A program made the translations under genes and the position numbers. Of a stretch of 64,000 nt of DNA, positions 12,169 to 23,199 are shown in pieces. Under the pieces are notes generated by a model. The model ran no database searches and had not been told where the DNA came from. It saw only the letters and a program-made list of their open reading frames with translations. Location: positions 214,122 through 278,121 of the forward strand of contig WTPW01000553.1 in NCBI GenBank assembly GCA_009809945.1, read 5' to 3'. Source of the DNA: Gigaspora margarita. Its lineage: Eukaryota > Glomeromycota > Glomeromycetes > Diversisporales > Gigasporaceae. Within the stretch, counting starts at the first letter, position 1; the number at the start of each line of letters is the position of its first letter.

Positions 12169-12530
12169 TTTTGTATGTGTGAAAATTAGATGGCATAAAT
12201 AGTCATAATTACATATTATGAGAAATTCACAATATTGATATTATTAAATACATGTCATTAGCATTAATGGTCATGTTTAATTGCTTGCTTGGTAAGTATA
12301 AGTGTGTAAATGAATTTTAGCTTTTAAGGTATGTGTAATTCAATAGTGATAGATAAATTATGAATAATAACAAATTTGTTACATATCAATTATACAAATG
12401 ATCAGCAAATTTAATATATTATCATAACTGATAAATTTTTTCATGTACTGATTATAGCTTTTTGGATATGGCAAAGTCAATTGAATTTTTCAATGAATCA
12501 GCTATTAATTAATTTGCTTTTCTTTTGAAG
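12169..12530. other. Spacer right of the Helitron
   Basis: A+T-rich sequence with no recognised gene or repeat. Confidence 0.5.
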
Positions 12531-12534
12531 AATC

Positions 12535-13356
12535 GAGTTTCGTTTATTATAGCATTTTGTATCTTTGAAATTGAATTAACTGAGATATAAATAATGTTAA
12601 TAATATGCATTAATGAGTCACGTACTGTATATTGCCAAAATAGTAAAGTTTATAACAATATTATAATAGAAACTATAATAATTCCAATATGAACTAATTT
12701 AACACTAACTTCATATTGTGATTATTAGAATAGCACCAAGTTTTGTATGAAAATTTTTAACAGTAATTCATAATAGAAACCACAATAATTTGATCAAACT
12801 TAACCTTAAAATGTATTATCTGTTGAATAGGTTTGACTGAATTTTTTATAGTAATTCATGATAGAAATTATAGTGATTCTAATACAAAATAATTCACATT
12901 TTTATTATTACTGGGATAGTAAGTTCTGTAGCGAAATTTAAAAAATTGAGTTATATTCATTATGAGCACTTTGTATCTTTGAAATTAGATTAACTTAGAT
13001 GTGGATAACATTAATGCATTAGTGAGCCATATACTGTGTATCACCAGAATAGTAAGGTTTATAACAGTAATATATGATAAAAACTATAATAATTCCAACA
13101 TGAACTAATTAAACCCTAACACTGTATTGTAACTATTAGAATAGTGCACAAGTTTTATCTGAGAATTTTTAATAGTAATTTATGATATAAACAATATATT
13201 ATACATCAAGTAGGTTTGTAACAGAATTTTTTTATAGTAATTCATGATAGAAATTTTATAATTCTAATAAAAACAATTTTTTATTATTATAAATAGTGAG
13301 TTCTGTAGTAGAATTTTAAAAAATCAAGTTTTATTCATTATGGGCACTTTGTATTG
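12535..13356. repeat. Tandem repeat, about 410 bp unit, just over two copies
   Basis: ATTTTGTATCTTTGAAATT at about 12550 recurs as CTTTGTATCTTTGAAATTAG at about 12970, and a third partial copy starts at about 13335 (GGGCACTTTGTATTG). Each unit contains smaller modules of the type TAATTCATRATAGAAAYYA followed by TATAAWAATT. The same module appears at 13960-14090 and 54590-54990. Non-coding. Confidence 0.7.
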
Positions 13357-13389
13357 TAAAGGGTACTAGCAGCATCCTACAAACACTTA

Positions 13390-13767
13390 TATACTATATA
13401 TTTAATTAGTAGCAAATATAGCTTATATTGTACATATAATAAATATAGTCCTCTAAACTTGTATAGCTTCAAAAAGTATAAAAGCAGCAAATGTAAACCC
13501 CAAGTTCAATATTGAGTCTTCATACTCTTTCAATAATAAAATAATTATTTACTACACAAATTAAACAGTTACTAGTATCTTTATATACTTTTAAGGTTGT
13601 TACCTTTTCCGTAATTGCAAATTGTCTTAAATCTTTTTTGTTAAGTTTTGTTAAAAATGCCTTTCGACTTAGATAAATTACAGTAACAAAGTGAAGTTAT
13701 ACAAAGGGTTTACTGTCTAAGGTCGCTCTAGTTACCAATTATTTTTAAAGACGTGGATATAGGATAA
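13390..13767 (+). repeat. LTR-like sequence, copy 1
   Basis: About 378 bp, highly similar to 22601-22975. Shared landmarks: TATAAAAGCAGC (TATA box), CCCCAAGTTCAAYATTGAG, CAATAAWAAAA (possible poly(A) signal), ACACAAATTAAACAGTTACT and, near the end, CTGTCTAAGGTCGCTCTAG. Promoter followed by poly(A) signal is the layout of a retrotransposon long terminal repeat. The two copies lie 8.8 kb apart in the same direction, but no gag/pol lies between them, so they are best read as two solo LTRs. No TG/CA ends or target duplication could be fixed. Confidence 0.5.
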
Positions 13768-14640
13768 GTATAATGCTAGACAAAATTAAAAAATTTGAAA
13801 AATAAAATAAATGAATACAAATAAATGAGCAAAATTTTAATATTTTTTAAAGAAAAAAAATATAAAATCAAAAAAAATTATTTTATATGATTTTATGCAA
13901 TTTTTCTACTCTAATTATAAAAATATTGAGTAGTTATAGAATACTAGTAAGTCAAACAGTTGTACTAAAATTATTATAATTTCTATATAAATTACTTTAA
14001 AAAATCCTGTTATAACTTGCTATTTAGTGACTGCAATGTGATTAAAATTAAGTTAGTTTGTATTAAAATTATTATATTACTATAAAAATTTTAAAACCTA
14101 AAAAAACTCTTTTAGAAAAATCTGAAAATTATAAGTTAACAAATAAACAAAGTATTGACCAGCAAAAAATTTAACTAAATAATACAACAAACAATGTCCT
14201 ACATGCAATTGCACATTCATATGCAAACGACTAGCCAATATTAAGAGAAAAAAAAAAGTTAATTTACAAAACCCTGCCTTTTTCATATGATTTATACTAT
14301 TTCTTTGAGCATGGCCAAGCAAAACAACCTATTTATAGAATAAAGAAAGAAAATAATAATAACTGCCCTACTGCCTAGTGAGACTAATATGACTAAAAAA
14401 AAAGAAACAAAAAACCAATAGCTATTTTATGCTATTTCTAAAACTCCCAGGACTACCCCACAACACAAATAAATAATCTTTCCTCTGCCCATGACCAAAA
14501 TAACTCACAAAATTCAATGCAAAGTAGAAAATCTAGTTCACCCCCTTAACTCCAATCATGATGTCACAACAACAACAACAAACAAATATGGAAGATTAGT
14601 TTATTTTCATGGTTACAACAACTAACAATCACATTTTTTT
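13768..14640. other. Spacer with weak repeat modules
   Basis: 13960-14090 contains two diverged copies of the TTTCTATATAAATTACTTTAAAAAATCCTGTTA-type module seen at 12.6-13.3 and 54.6-55.0 kb. The remainder, including an ACAACAACAACA run at 14568-14580, shows no gene. Confidence 0.45.
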
Positions 14641-14644
14641 TACA

Positions 14645-14860
14645 GGACAGAACCAGAACCCAGTAGTGTTCCTATGAACCTAAACTGAACTAAATTTTGG
14701 TCAAGTTAAGATTCAGATTTAGTTCAGTCATGTTCAATATTGAACTTTTAAATCAAGTTCATGTTTAGTTCAGGTTCAATATTGAACTTTTATATTAAGT
14801 CCATGTTCAGTTCAGGTTCTTTCAAGGTTCATGAACATAATCAGGTTCAGTAACAAAACA
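14645..14860. repeat. GTTCA/TGAAC word repeat, possible hAT-like MITE
   Basis: Opens with CAGTAGTGTTCCTATGAAC and is then built from AGTTCAGGTTCA, TTCAATATTGAAC and AGTTCATGTTTAG words. The TAGTGTT start resembles hAT-type ends elsewhere in the window, but no matching right end or 8 bp duplication was found. A related word body lies in the complete element at 52139-52653. Confidence 0.5.
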
Positions 14861-14869
14861 TAGTAAGCA

Positions 14870-15190
14870 GTAAAGAGATGTTTACTAAATATTTTTTTAT
14901 TGTCTTTAGAATTTCTGAATTTGAAGTTTTTTCAAAAAACCTTTTTTTTTATAAGTAAACATTTTTCAACTTCTAAAAAAAGTTGTAAAAGAGTGTATTG
15001 CGATCAAAATAGCAGTTAAAATATTAAAATTGACTTGGTAAATCGCAAGTTATAAGTATTTTAGTTCATGACTATATGAGGACTAAAAACTTATATCTCA
15101 TAATTGACTAGACCAATTTTAATGTCTTAACAGCTATTTTGATCGCAAGACTCTCTTCTAAACTTTTATTTGAGGTTGAAAAGAGATTTA
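14870..15190. repeat. Palindromic element of family Q
   Basis: The arm CAAAATAGCAGTTAAAATAT followed by TTGACTTGGTAAATCGCAAG faces its complement CTTAACAGCTATTTTGATCG. It resembles the inner part of 1315-1839. It abuts the hairpin array that follows. Confidence 0.6.
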
Positions 15191-16260
15191 CTTAGTAGAA
15201 ATTTGGAAATAATAAATTTTTTATAATTTTATTAATAAATTTATAAAAAATATTATAATTCTTAAATGTTTACTAATTAATACTATCTTCATACTATAAG
15301 TAATCTTGTTCTATGTATAAAAATACATTAAATCAATATAATTTTACTTTATAATTTTAAATTTTAAGAAAAGGATGCTTAATTTTGAATTTTGATCAAA
15401 ATTTACAAAATTAAGCATTATTTTCTTAAAACTTAAAATTATAAAGTAAACATATTCCAATATAGTGTCTTTTATACATAGAACAAGCTACTTAGAGCAT
15501 AAAGATATAATTGATTAGTAAATGTTGAGAATTATATCATTTTTTATAATTTTATCAATATAATTATAAAAAAATATCATAGTTCTCAAAAGTTTACTAA
15601 TTAATTATATCTTTATGCTCTAAGTAGACTTGTTCTACTCATAAAAAATATACTATATTAGTATATATTTATTTTATAATTTTAAATTTTAAGAAAAGAA
15701 GCTTAATTTTGGAATTTTTGATCAAAAATTCAAAATTAAGCATCTATTTCTTAAAATTTAAAATTATAAAGTAAATATATGCTAATATGGAGTATTTTTA
15801 TACATAAAACAAATTTACTTATTGTATTAAGATAGTATTAATTAGTAAAATTTTGAGAATCATAATATTTTTCATAATTTTATTAATAAAATTATAAAAA
15901 ATAATATGATTCTTAATATTTTACTAATTAATTATATCTTTATGCTCTAAGTGTACTTGTTCTATACATAAAAAAATATTATATTAGTATACATTTACTT
16001 TATAATTTTATATTTTAAAAAAAAGATACTTAATTTTGGAATTTTGATAAAAAATTCAAAATTAAGTATCTTTTTCTTAAAATTTAAAATTATAAAGTAA
16101 AAGTATATCAATATGATAAATTTTTATGCATAAAACAAATAGCATTAAGATAATATTAATTAGTAAATATTTGAAAATTATAATATTTTTATAATTTTAT
16201 TAATAAAATTATAAAAAATATTATTAATTTCAAATTTCTACTAAGTAAATCTTTTTTCAA
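15190..16260. repeat. Alternating hairpin array (X-Y)n, largest locus
   Basis: Seven palindromes in a row. X centres lie near 15233, 15556, 15884 and 16201 (core TTTTATTAATAAAA); Y centres lie near 15395, 15721 and 16047 (core TTTTTGATCAAAAA). Successive centres are 162, 161, 165, 163, 163 and 154 bp apart. Arms are about 60-75 bp. X arms carry GCATAAAGATATAATTAATT and its complement; Y arms carry AAAAGATGCTTAATTTTG and its complement. ACTTGTTCTAYRCATAAAAA marks X-to-Y junctions. No protein is encoded. Confidence 0.88.
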
Positions 16261-16261
16261 T

Positions 16262-16834
16262 CTTTAATTAAAGTTGTAAAAGAGAGTCTTGTGATCAAAA
16301 TAGTAGTTAAACCATCAAAATCTGCCTAGTGGATCATGAGAAATAAGTATTTTAGTTTTTACAGCTATTTGTTTTCTTTTTTATTTTTTATTTTTTTTTA
16401 GTTTCAAAGTGCCCACCTTGGACTCAATGATCACAGGAGCCTGTGATTGGATTTTAACTATTTTGGGCTCATTAGAATCGTCTCATTGTGATGAACATTT
16501 TGATGGTTGTTTTTTTTAAATCGGACTGCTGCATCAAAAGTTATTTGCTATCAAACCTTTAAGAATTTTTAATAAAATATTTTAAATAAACATAAATATG
16601 AATATAGCCAATCAGATTTTTTAATCCATATTTGGTCAAAATTGGTGATTATAAAGAGGGTTTTTATTTAATAAAATTGATAAAAAAATCAAAATTTTTT
16701 TGTGATAGTGATTATAGGTGATTTGTAACTATGAGAAGTTTTTTAACTATATTTAAGTCTGTTGCACAATATTGGGTGCTTATATAGAGGTGTAACTATA
16801 TGGGTGTGACTATAGAAAGGTCTGACTGTACTTT
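16262..16834. mobile_element. Right end of a pogo-type element
   Basis: Ends in GTGTGACTATAGAAAGGTCTGACTGTA, i.e. TACAGTCAGACC when complemented, a Tigger/pogo-style TA-CAGT end. Upstream it contains GATAGTGATTATAGGTGATTTG and, at 16430-16555, the family A module (CCTGTGATTGGATTTTA ... AGAATCGTCTCAT). The same order of parts recurs, complemented, at 63093-63390. The other end of this copy was not identified. Confidence 0.55.
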
Positions 16835-16835
16835 T

Positions 16836-17735
16836 TTTTTTTACTATTGCATATTGTGCTTACAATTTATGTTCACAATTTTATGTTCATGGGATAAAAC
16901 ATGAATGAGAATCAAAAGTACAAGCCAATGCTATAGTGTTGTATCTTCTACTTTCAAGAAAAAGTTTTTGAGTTCAGGCCCACACTATAGTATAATGCAT
17001 TCAACTTGCTACTCATGATAATAAAAAAGGCATAAAGTGCAATAGGTATGTGAAGTGGATAAGTGCATCTAATATGAAAAAGCCAAATTGAAATTGTGTA
17101 GCAAAAAGAACAATTAAACAAGAATTTTCTCTGTGCCAAATGTACAGATTTTATACAAGTTAATTAATAAATCTTGGAGACATAAAAAAATTTGTTCTAA
17201 TAAGCAAAAGGTCTCTAAATAAATTTTATCAAGCATGGAGAAACCTAAATTTAATTTTTACAAAGTGGCTCACTTTCAATAAGTTTTTAATTAACAAATT
17301 AATTATAGCAAATTTAATATCTTGTTGTTAATAAAATCATGTTTTTGTTGAACATAAAAATTAAAAACCAATTAATAAAAAATTTTTCAATTTATAAAAA
17401 ATTGTAGAATATGTGTATTTTGATCATCTGAATACGTTTACTTAGCAACTATAATTGATTTGCATAATAAAATTTGAACTTTACTATATAGCAACTATTA
17501 TTGATATTTGCATGATAACATATGTAGCTGATAGTTTGGGACATAATAAAATAGTAATATAGTGTATTTTTTTTCTTTATATGTAGTTTATTTTTGGGTT
17601 AAAAACATTTTGAGTTTTTTATCAAAAGAGAATATAGTTTATTTTCAAAAGTGGCTTATTTTTGGCAATATACAGTAAACTAGTTTAGTATTTAAATATA
17701 TATCAGCAAATTTATAATGCATATTCTTATGTAAG
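16836..17735. other. Spacer with a partial palindrome of family P
   Basis: 17380-17690 holds weak pieces of family P (GATCATCTGAATACGTTTACTTAGCAACTATAATTG-type, then GTGGCTTATTTTTGG). The rest is A+T-rich with no recognised gene. The 61-codon frame on - at 16954 has no support. Confidence 0.4.
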
Positions 17736-17739
17736 GTCT

Positions 17740-17900
17740 TATAAACTATAATATAAGCAAAATATTTTGTAATATATTTCAAAATATTTCAAAATATTAA
17801 ATTTTTGAAATATATCAAAATATATTACAAAATATTTCAAAAATGATTTTGAAATATTCAACCCTCTTTCAAATATTTTAGGACTAGGAAACCAAGCTGG
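17740..17900. repeat. ATTTCAAAATATT word repeat
   Basis: AAATATTTCAAAATATT and ATATTACAAAATATT variants fill the stretch and form many small hairpins. A similar patch is at 36260-36450. It fits the word-repeat class, without visible target duplications. Confidence 0.5.
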
Positions 17901-18009
17901 ATCAGTAGATCTGTAATCTGAATTATGCATTGGGCTAATTTTTTAAAATAGTTTAATGATGTTCAAATTCAGTACTACAAGATCAGATTAGATCTTTTGT
18001 TTATAATTA

Positions 18010-18640
18010 GATTTTCTATTTTGTTTTTTTTTTCACTTTTTTGTTTTCATTTCATTTTTTGTTTTCATTTCATTTTTTTTGTTTCATTCTGTTTTTTTTC
18101 AATTTTTTTTTATTTATTTATTTTTTAATTTTTTTTATTTTATTTTTATTTTGGCACTTTACAAGAACACCTTTACAAGAAAACAAACAACTTTTTGAAA
18201 CCATGTACAAGCCAACCCAAACTTCTGACACTTTGCAAGAACACAACTGATTTCTCATTAATTTTTAAATTTTTAAGAATGCTTCTTTAAAGAAATAAAG
18301 ATTTAGTTAAAACTTTATTTATTTTTTTATTTGATATAATTTGTTTTTGTTTTTTGTCTTTTTGTTTTTTTTTATATTCGTTTTATTAATTTATTTTATT
18401 TTGGCACTTTGCAAGAAAAGAACCCTTACTTTCTAGCACTTTGCAAGAAAATCAACACAGACTTTTTTGTACTTTGTGACATTTTTGGCATTTTGCAAGA
18501 ACATTAACTCAGCATTTGCAATTTCTAAATTTGCAAGAATGTGAAATAAAGATTTGGGGCTTTATTTATTTTTTTTTATTAGTTTGCTTATGCTTTTTGT
18601 TTTTTTATTTGCTTTTTTTTTAATTTTTATTTTATTTTAG
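18010..18640. repeat. T-rich tract and CACTTTGCAAGAA word repeat
   Basis: A pyrimidine tract (18014-18150, TTTTCATTTCATTTT units) is followed by at least five spaced words of the form GGCACTTTRCAAGAA (about 18152, 18228, 18405, 18438, 18497) in two TTTATTTTA-bounded blocks. The same word recurs at 34320-34420. No function known. Confidence 0.65.
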
Positions 18641-19370
18641 GGTTTATAATGTGCACCTGCACAGCTATGCACCCCTTTATATAATATATATTTATTATAC
18701 TATACTACTATACTTAATTTATAGTACTATATATAAATAAATTAAATATACCCCTGCATCACTATCAAAATTTATCCACATAATTATTGACCAATAAAAG
18801 ATCATAATTTAGTATAACATAATACAATCAAGAAAATTCAAAACAAATGTCTCAATGTTTCTTTTCTTGTGCCTTGAGCAATTTAAACTATATAATAACC
18901 TAAACCCAAACCCTAACTAAGCACTCACCTAACCCTAACCTAACATAAATGTGAGTAAATTTTTGATGGGAATATACTAATATAGCACACATGTGACTAA
19001 TTACATTATACCCTAATATTAATTCTAACTCTAATGCTGGCCATGCTGTATTGATTAGTTTAATACTGGCAATTTTGTTATGATTAAAGGTGTTCTCAAG
19101 CACTACAATCAAGTAATCGGAAGCAAATTTTTAATTAGTCAGAAATTAAATAAATGAATCAAATGAGTTACCATTCTGATCAGAGAGATACAGCTCACCT
19201 TTTTTTCTTTAAAAATTTACCATTGATATAGGTTCTCAAACACTACTTTTACATTTTTTGCATATTGAACATAATAAACAATAAATTCTCAACAAATTTC
19301 TCACTAGTTTAAAAAAATTGCCACTTTATTTTTAATGCTCAAAGCTTTTAAAACAAATAATTAATGCCTT
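18641..19370. other. Spacer left of the PIF/Harbinger pair
   Basis: Contains GTGCACCTGCACAGCTATGCACCCC at 18650, which might be a decayed transposon end, and a degenerate CCTAACCCTAACC-type patch at 18900-18945, too short and irregular to be a telomere. No gene seen. Confidence 0.4.
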
Positions 19371-19373
19371 GAT

Positions 19374-20575
19374 ATGAATGCAACAAATACAACACATCTT
19401 TTAACATTTAATCAAACTGTAATGAATACTACTATTCAATTTTTCACTTATCTAAACTTAAAAGCTTTTCAGCAAAGAAGGCCCAAAACTGCAGGATTTT
19501 GGGTAGATGTTTTTCCATATTTAATGGATAATGAAGGTTATAACTCTTTTTGAAAGTATTTTTGTATCACCTGTACTACTTTTAGTGCAATTGTTTTATG
19601 ATTAGAAAGCTACCCTGTTTTTAGTACAACTGCACCTAATGCAACTCTCGTATGAAAACAAATTGCCATTGTGTTGTGGTGTTTGGTAAATGGAACAGAA
19701 ATAAGAATATTAGAACAAACTTTAGGGGTCAGTCAAGGATCAGTTAGCAATTTTACAGATCAATTTTTAGAGGCATTATTAGACTTGGAATCTGACAGAA
19801 TTGCATGACCATGAGGAGCAAAATTAGCAGCTGTAATTCAGGGATTTGAGCATAAAGAGATAGGGTTAGAAAATAAAAATTTACCAAATATTTATTAGTG
19901 CTATGCATGGCTCTCATATTCCAATTCACACTCCTTTTAAAAATGGATCTCAATATATAACTTGCAAAAATTTTCATTCGATAAACCTTCTTGGTGTTGT
20001 TGATCACCAAGGGTGAGTTACTTTTATACATGTTGGTAAAGCAGATTTGTATTATTAAATATTATTTAAAAATTAAATTATTTTTATATATTTAAATAAA
20101 AATTTATTGTATAAAAAAAGGAAGTGTACATAATTCTTGTGTATTTAGCCATACAATTCTTAATCATGAAATCATGCTTCATCCAGAACAATGGGTTCCA
20201 GGAGGTACCTATATTATTGCTAACTTAGTATATCCACTTTGGGCCTATTTAATAAAGCCATTTCCAAATTATAATTCATTAGGTCATCGAGTGTAATGTT
20301 TTAATAAAACACTTTCATCAATGCAGATGATTGTTGAAAATGCATTTGGCTTTTAAAGGCATGATAGAGAATTTTATTACACAAAATTTATTGTACTGAA
20401 CTAGAATGAATTGTTAGAATAATTCATGCATGTTGTATCTTACACAACTTTTGTATTGATAAGCAATTTATTGCCTTTTGAAGATATTGAAGTATATAGT
20501 GAATTAGAATATGAAAATCAGAATGATATAGAAAATAATACAATTACAGATAAAGAAGAGAGAATGGCAGGTTCA
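19374..20575 (+). pseudogene. PIF/Harbinger (DDE_Tnp_4-type) transposase, dead
   Basis: Reads MNATNTTHLLTFNQTVMNTT, FWVDVFPYLMDNEGYNSF, then TLGVSQGSVSNFTDQFLEAL (helix-turn-helix region), then the DDE core. The first catalytic site is AMHGSHIPIHTPFKNGSQYI, where the family has D before GSH: codon 19906-19908 is CAT. The second is YIIANLVYPL, with N (20222-20224) where the family has D. The Glu in MIVENAFG (20336-20338) is kept. About 85 bases of A+T-rich sequence near 20050-20135, between HVG and SVHNS, look like an intron or insertion. Several TGA stops lie at usual R or W positions. PIF-type elements insert at TWA; no ends could be fixed. Confidence 0.85.
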
Positions 20576-20639
20576 TAAAAGAGAATATCAAGCAGATTAT
20601 TTTATGAATCTTTAAAATTTTAAAAGAAATTGTTTAAAA

Positions 20640-21615
20640 ATTTCTATTTGTTCGTCATGCTGTCTTTTTTGAATTTCTATAGTACAAGAATGCTAATGAT
20701 CTATTGCTTCAATAATAGCTATAGTTTGTTCTTTAATAAGAGTTTGTAATTCTTTAATAAGATTTTTTCACCAATATGCTTATTTTTTCGCTTTTTTGAT
20801 ATAGTCTGCAATATATAAAATTAATATAAATATCTAATTTGAATTATAAAGTACAGTATATAAACAATATTACATCTTCATCCTCATTAAGTTCTTCACT
20901 TTCTTGTGCTTTATGTTTAACACCTTAGATAGAATTACTTGTAATAGATGCCTGGATCAGATCTTAAATATTTGTTAATATTATAAAAAAATTTCTAATC
21001 ATTTTGTAAAGGCTCTTCTTTGGTACTTGCTACAGTATCTTTTATATCACGATATTTCTGAAACAAGGCATTCCACTTCTGCTAAATTGAAGTTTTAGAG
21101 CATTCTTTTAAAACAGGGCTAGCAATACTAGATAATTGTATATTTGAGACAATTATATTCCAAATTATTCCTTTTTTGCATAGATCTTTTACTTTTTGTA
21201 GCATTTGTTGATGCTTTCCAACTTCTTCAATAAGTATTCAAATCTTAGGTAATGTTCACCGATTTGATAATTTATTAGTACTAATCAGAATATAAGAAGT
21301 AGTAACAGGAGGGTTGAAACAGGTTGTTCAACTGAAATAGCAGAGTTACTATAGATTGCCTATTTAAAATTTAAAAAAATTTAGATATGTACATACAATA
21401 CATATATAGTATATATTATGATAATGTTAAAAAAAAATTACTTCTTGTTGCCATAAGATAATGACTCCATAAATTGATTTTGTTGCTGTTGCAACAAATA
21501 ATTTAAATTGGTAAGGTCATTTAAAAAAGAAGCTGAAGCTGAAGCAACTAAATTAAAGCTTTAACAGCTGGTTGAGCTAGTTAAGAGAAAATTTTTTATT
21601 GGATTTTTTAGGTGG
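20640..21615 (-). pseudogene. PIF/Harbinger Myb/SANT-like partner protein, dead
   Basis: Read on -, 21615 downwards begins MPPKKSNKKFSL. After frame breaks comes NR-stop-TLPKI-stop-ILIEEVGKH, a trihelix/Myb-like helix with the usual tryptophan replaced by TGA. It continues through ASPVLKECSKTS-stop-QKWNALFQKYRDIKDTVA to DPGIYYK. PIF/Harbinger elements encode such a DNA-binding partner beside the transposase; here the two genes converge tail to tail. At least five stops and frame breaks make it non-functional. The call rests on the position and the R-W-T-L / KW-LF-KYRDIKD pattern. Confidence 0.7.
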
Positions 21616-21619
21616 CATA

Positions 21620-22600
21620 GTGAAAATTATGAAAAACAGAAAAAGAATGCTCAAGCATTTAATTCTATAAATATTGCTATCAATTGTGATGCATAAGTAT
21701 CATCATGATCATTATATGATCAATTGAGTTAGATACTTGAGAACAGCTTAAATCATGTGCATACTGTATTAGTATAATTCCCTTGTAATGCCCTATTTGA
21801 TTATTTAGTTTTCTTATTATTAGTTTCAGTATGGTTTAGTCAGATCTATTTGGTCCAGTCTTGCTTAGCTTATTATAATTTTTAGTTTGGTCTTAACAGA
21901 CCAATTTTTTTAGTTTCAAGACTGGTCTTAAGCCAAACAGTGGTTCATTGGTCCAAAACTGAACCATATAACATTCCTAAGCTCTGAGTAGAGATTGCAC
22001 TTGAGTATTATATAGCTAATAAATTACCCAGATAACTAGATAACTTAATAATACCTGGTTATTAAACAAATACAATCTTTAGCTCGAGCCTAAATTTTAT
22101 TCAAGATTAAATAACAATTAAACCAATTTTATAATATACTGTATAAGTGCAAAATAACCTTATGGGATTATTTCAAAAATTTAGTCCTTCAAAAATACTC
22201 ACATGAACATATTTGCTATAACATGCAGTCAATTAATTAGCAGGTAGCTAAATTATTTAATACTTATACAATGTTGACCTATAGAAATTGCTATAAAACC
22301 ACATAATCGATCATAACTCTTGACCCACTGATTGGAATTCGATGAAACAACTACCATTCGAATCAGCTCGCCAAGACGATTCCAACGAGCTAAAGATCAT
22401 CTCTGTACGACTACTGGATGACAAGATCAGAACCAATAAGTGATCAGTCATGTGATCTGCAATCTGATTGGCTAGGCGATTGCTGCGGGCAAAAATGCCA
22501 TATATGCCATATCTGCCAGATGTCATATTTATAGCATATATACTCTATATTTATTTATTACACATATGTTATTTATTTCATATATTACATTTATATTATT
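21620..22600. other. Spacer with a GGTCCAGTCTTG word patch
   Basis: 21800-21970 carries TTTGGTCCAGTCTTG, TTTGGTCTTAACAGACC and AAGACTGGTCTTAAG words in both orientations. 22320-22500 is less A+T-rich, with GACCCACTGATTGGAATTCGATGAAAC; it distantly resembles the family A module. No gene seen. Confidence 0.4.
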
Positions 22601-22975
22601 TATACTATATATTTTATTAGTAGTAGATATAGCATTTATTGTACATGTAATAGATATAGCCCATTACATTTGTAAAAAGTCAAAATGTATAAAAGCAGCT
22701 GATGTGACCCCAAGTTCAACATTGAGTTTTCATACTCTTTCAATAAATAAAACATTTATTTACTACACAAATTAAACAGTTACTAGTATCTTCATATACT
22801 TTTAATTGTTGCTTCTTTCATAATTGCAAATTGTCATAAATCTTCTTTGATAAGTTTTCTTGAAAAATGCCTTTTGACTTAGTTAAATCACAGTAACAAG
22901 TGGGTTACACAAAGTGATCACTGTCTAAGGTCGCTCTAGTTACCTACTATCTTTAAAGAAGTAGATATAGGATAA
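22601..22975 (+). repeat. LTR-like sequence, copy 2
   Basis: Aligns along its whole length with 13390-13767, including TATAAAAGCAGC, CAATAAATAAAACA, ACTGTCTAAGGTCGCTCTAG and the terminal GATATAGGATAA. See copy 1 for interpretation. Upstream of the shared block, TGTCATATTTATAGC (22510) could be a TG start, but copy 1 does not share it. Confidence 0.5.
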
Positions 22976-23199
22976 CAACAGTAATATATTTTTAAAATAT
23001 TGCAACATAATGTATAATTAATAATTAAATCTAGAAATGCAATAGAACCTTTATAGCTCAAGTTGTAGCTAGATAAAACCTATATTATAACTAGTTACAA
23101 CATAAGCAGTAAACTATTTATACTCATCTCTTAGTAAAACCAATGTAAAATTGCAGTAGTATATATATATACAAATTCTATGTAGAAATTTCTTTCTTT
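22976..23199. other. Short A+T-rich spacer
   Basis: Includes a TATATATATATA run at about 23160. Nothing else seen. Confidence 0.4.

Noticed and set aside
18041..18250. Poly-Phe hydrophobic frame
   Set aside because: Product of a T-rich low-complexity tract.
18900..18945. CCCTAA-like repeats as a telomere
   Set aside because: Only a few irregular copies; similar short pieces at 49745, 49945, 56323 and 58082 are scattered inside the contig.
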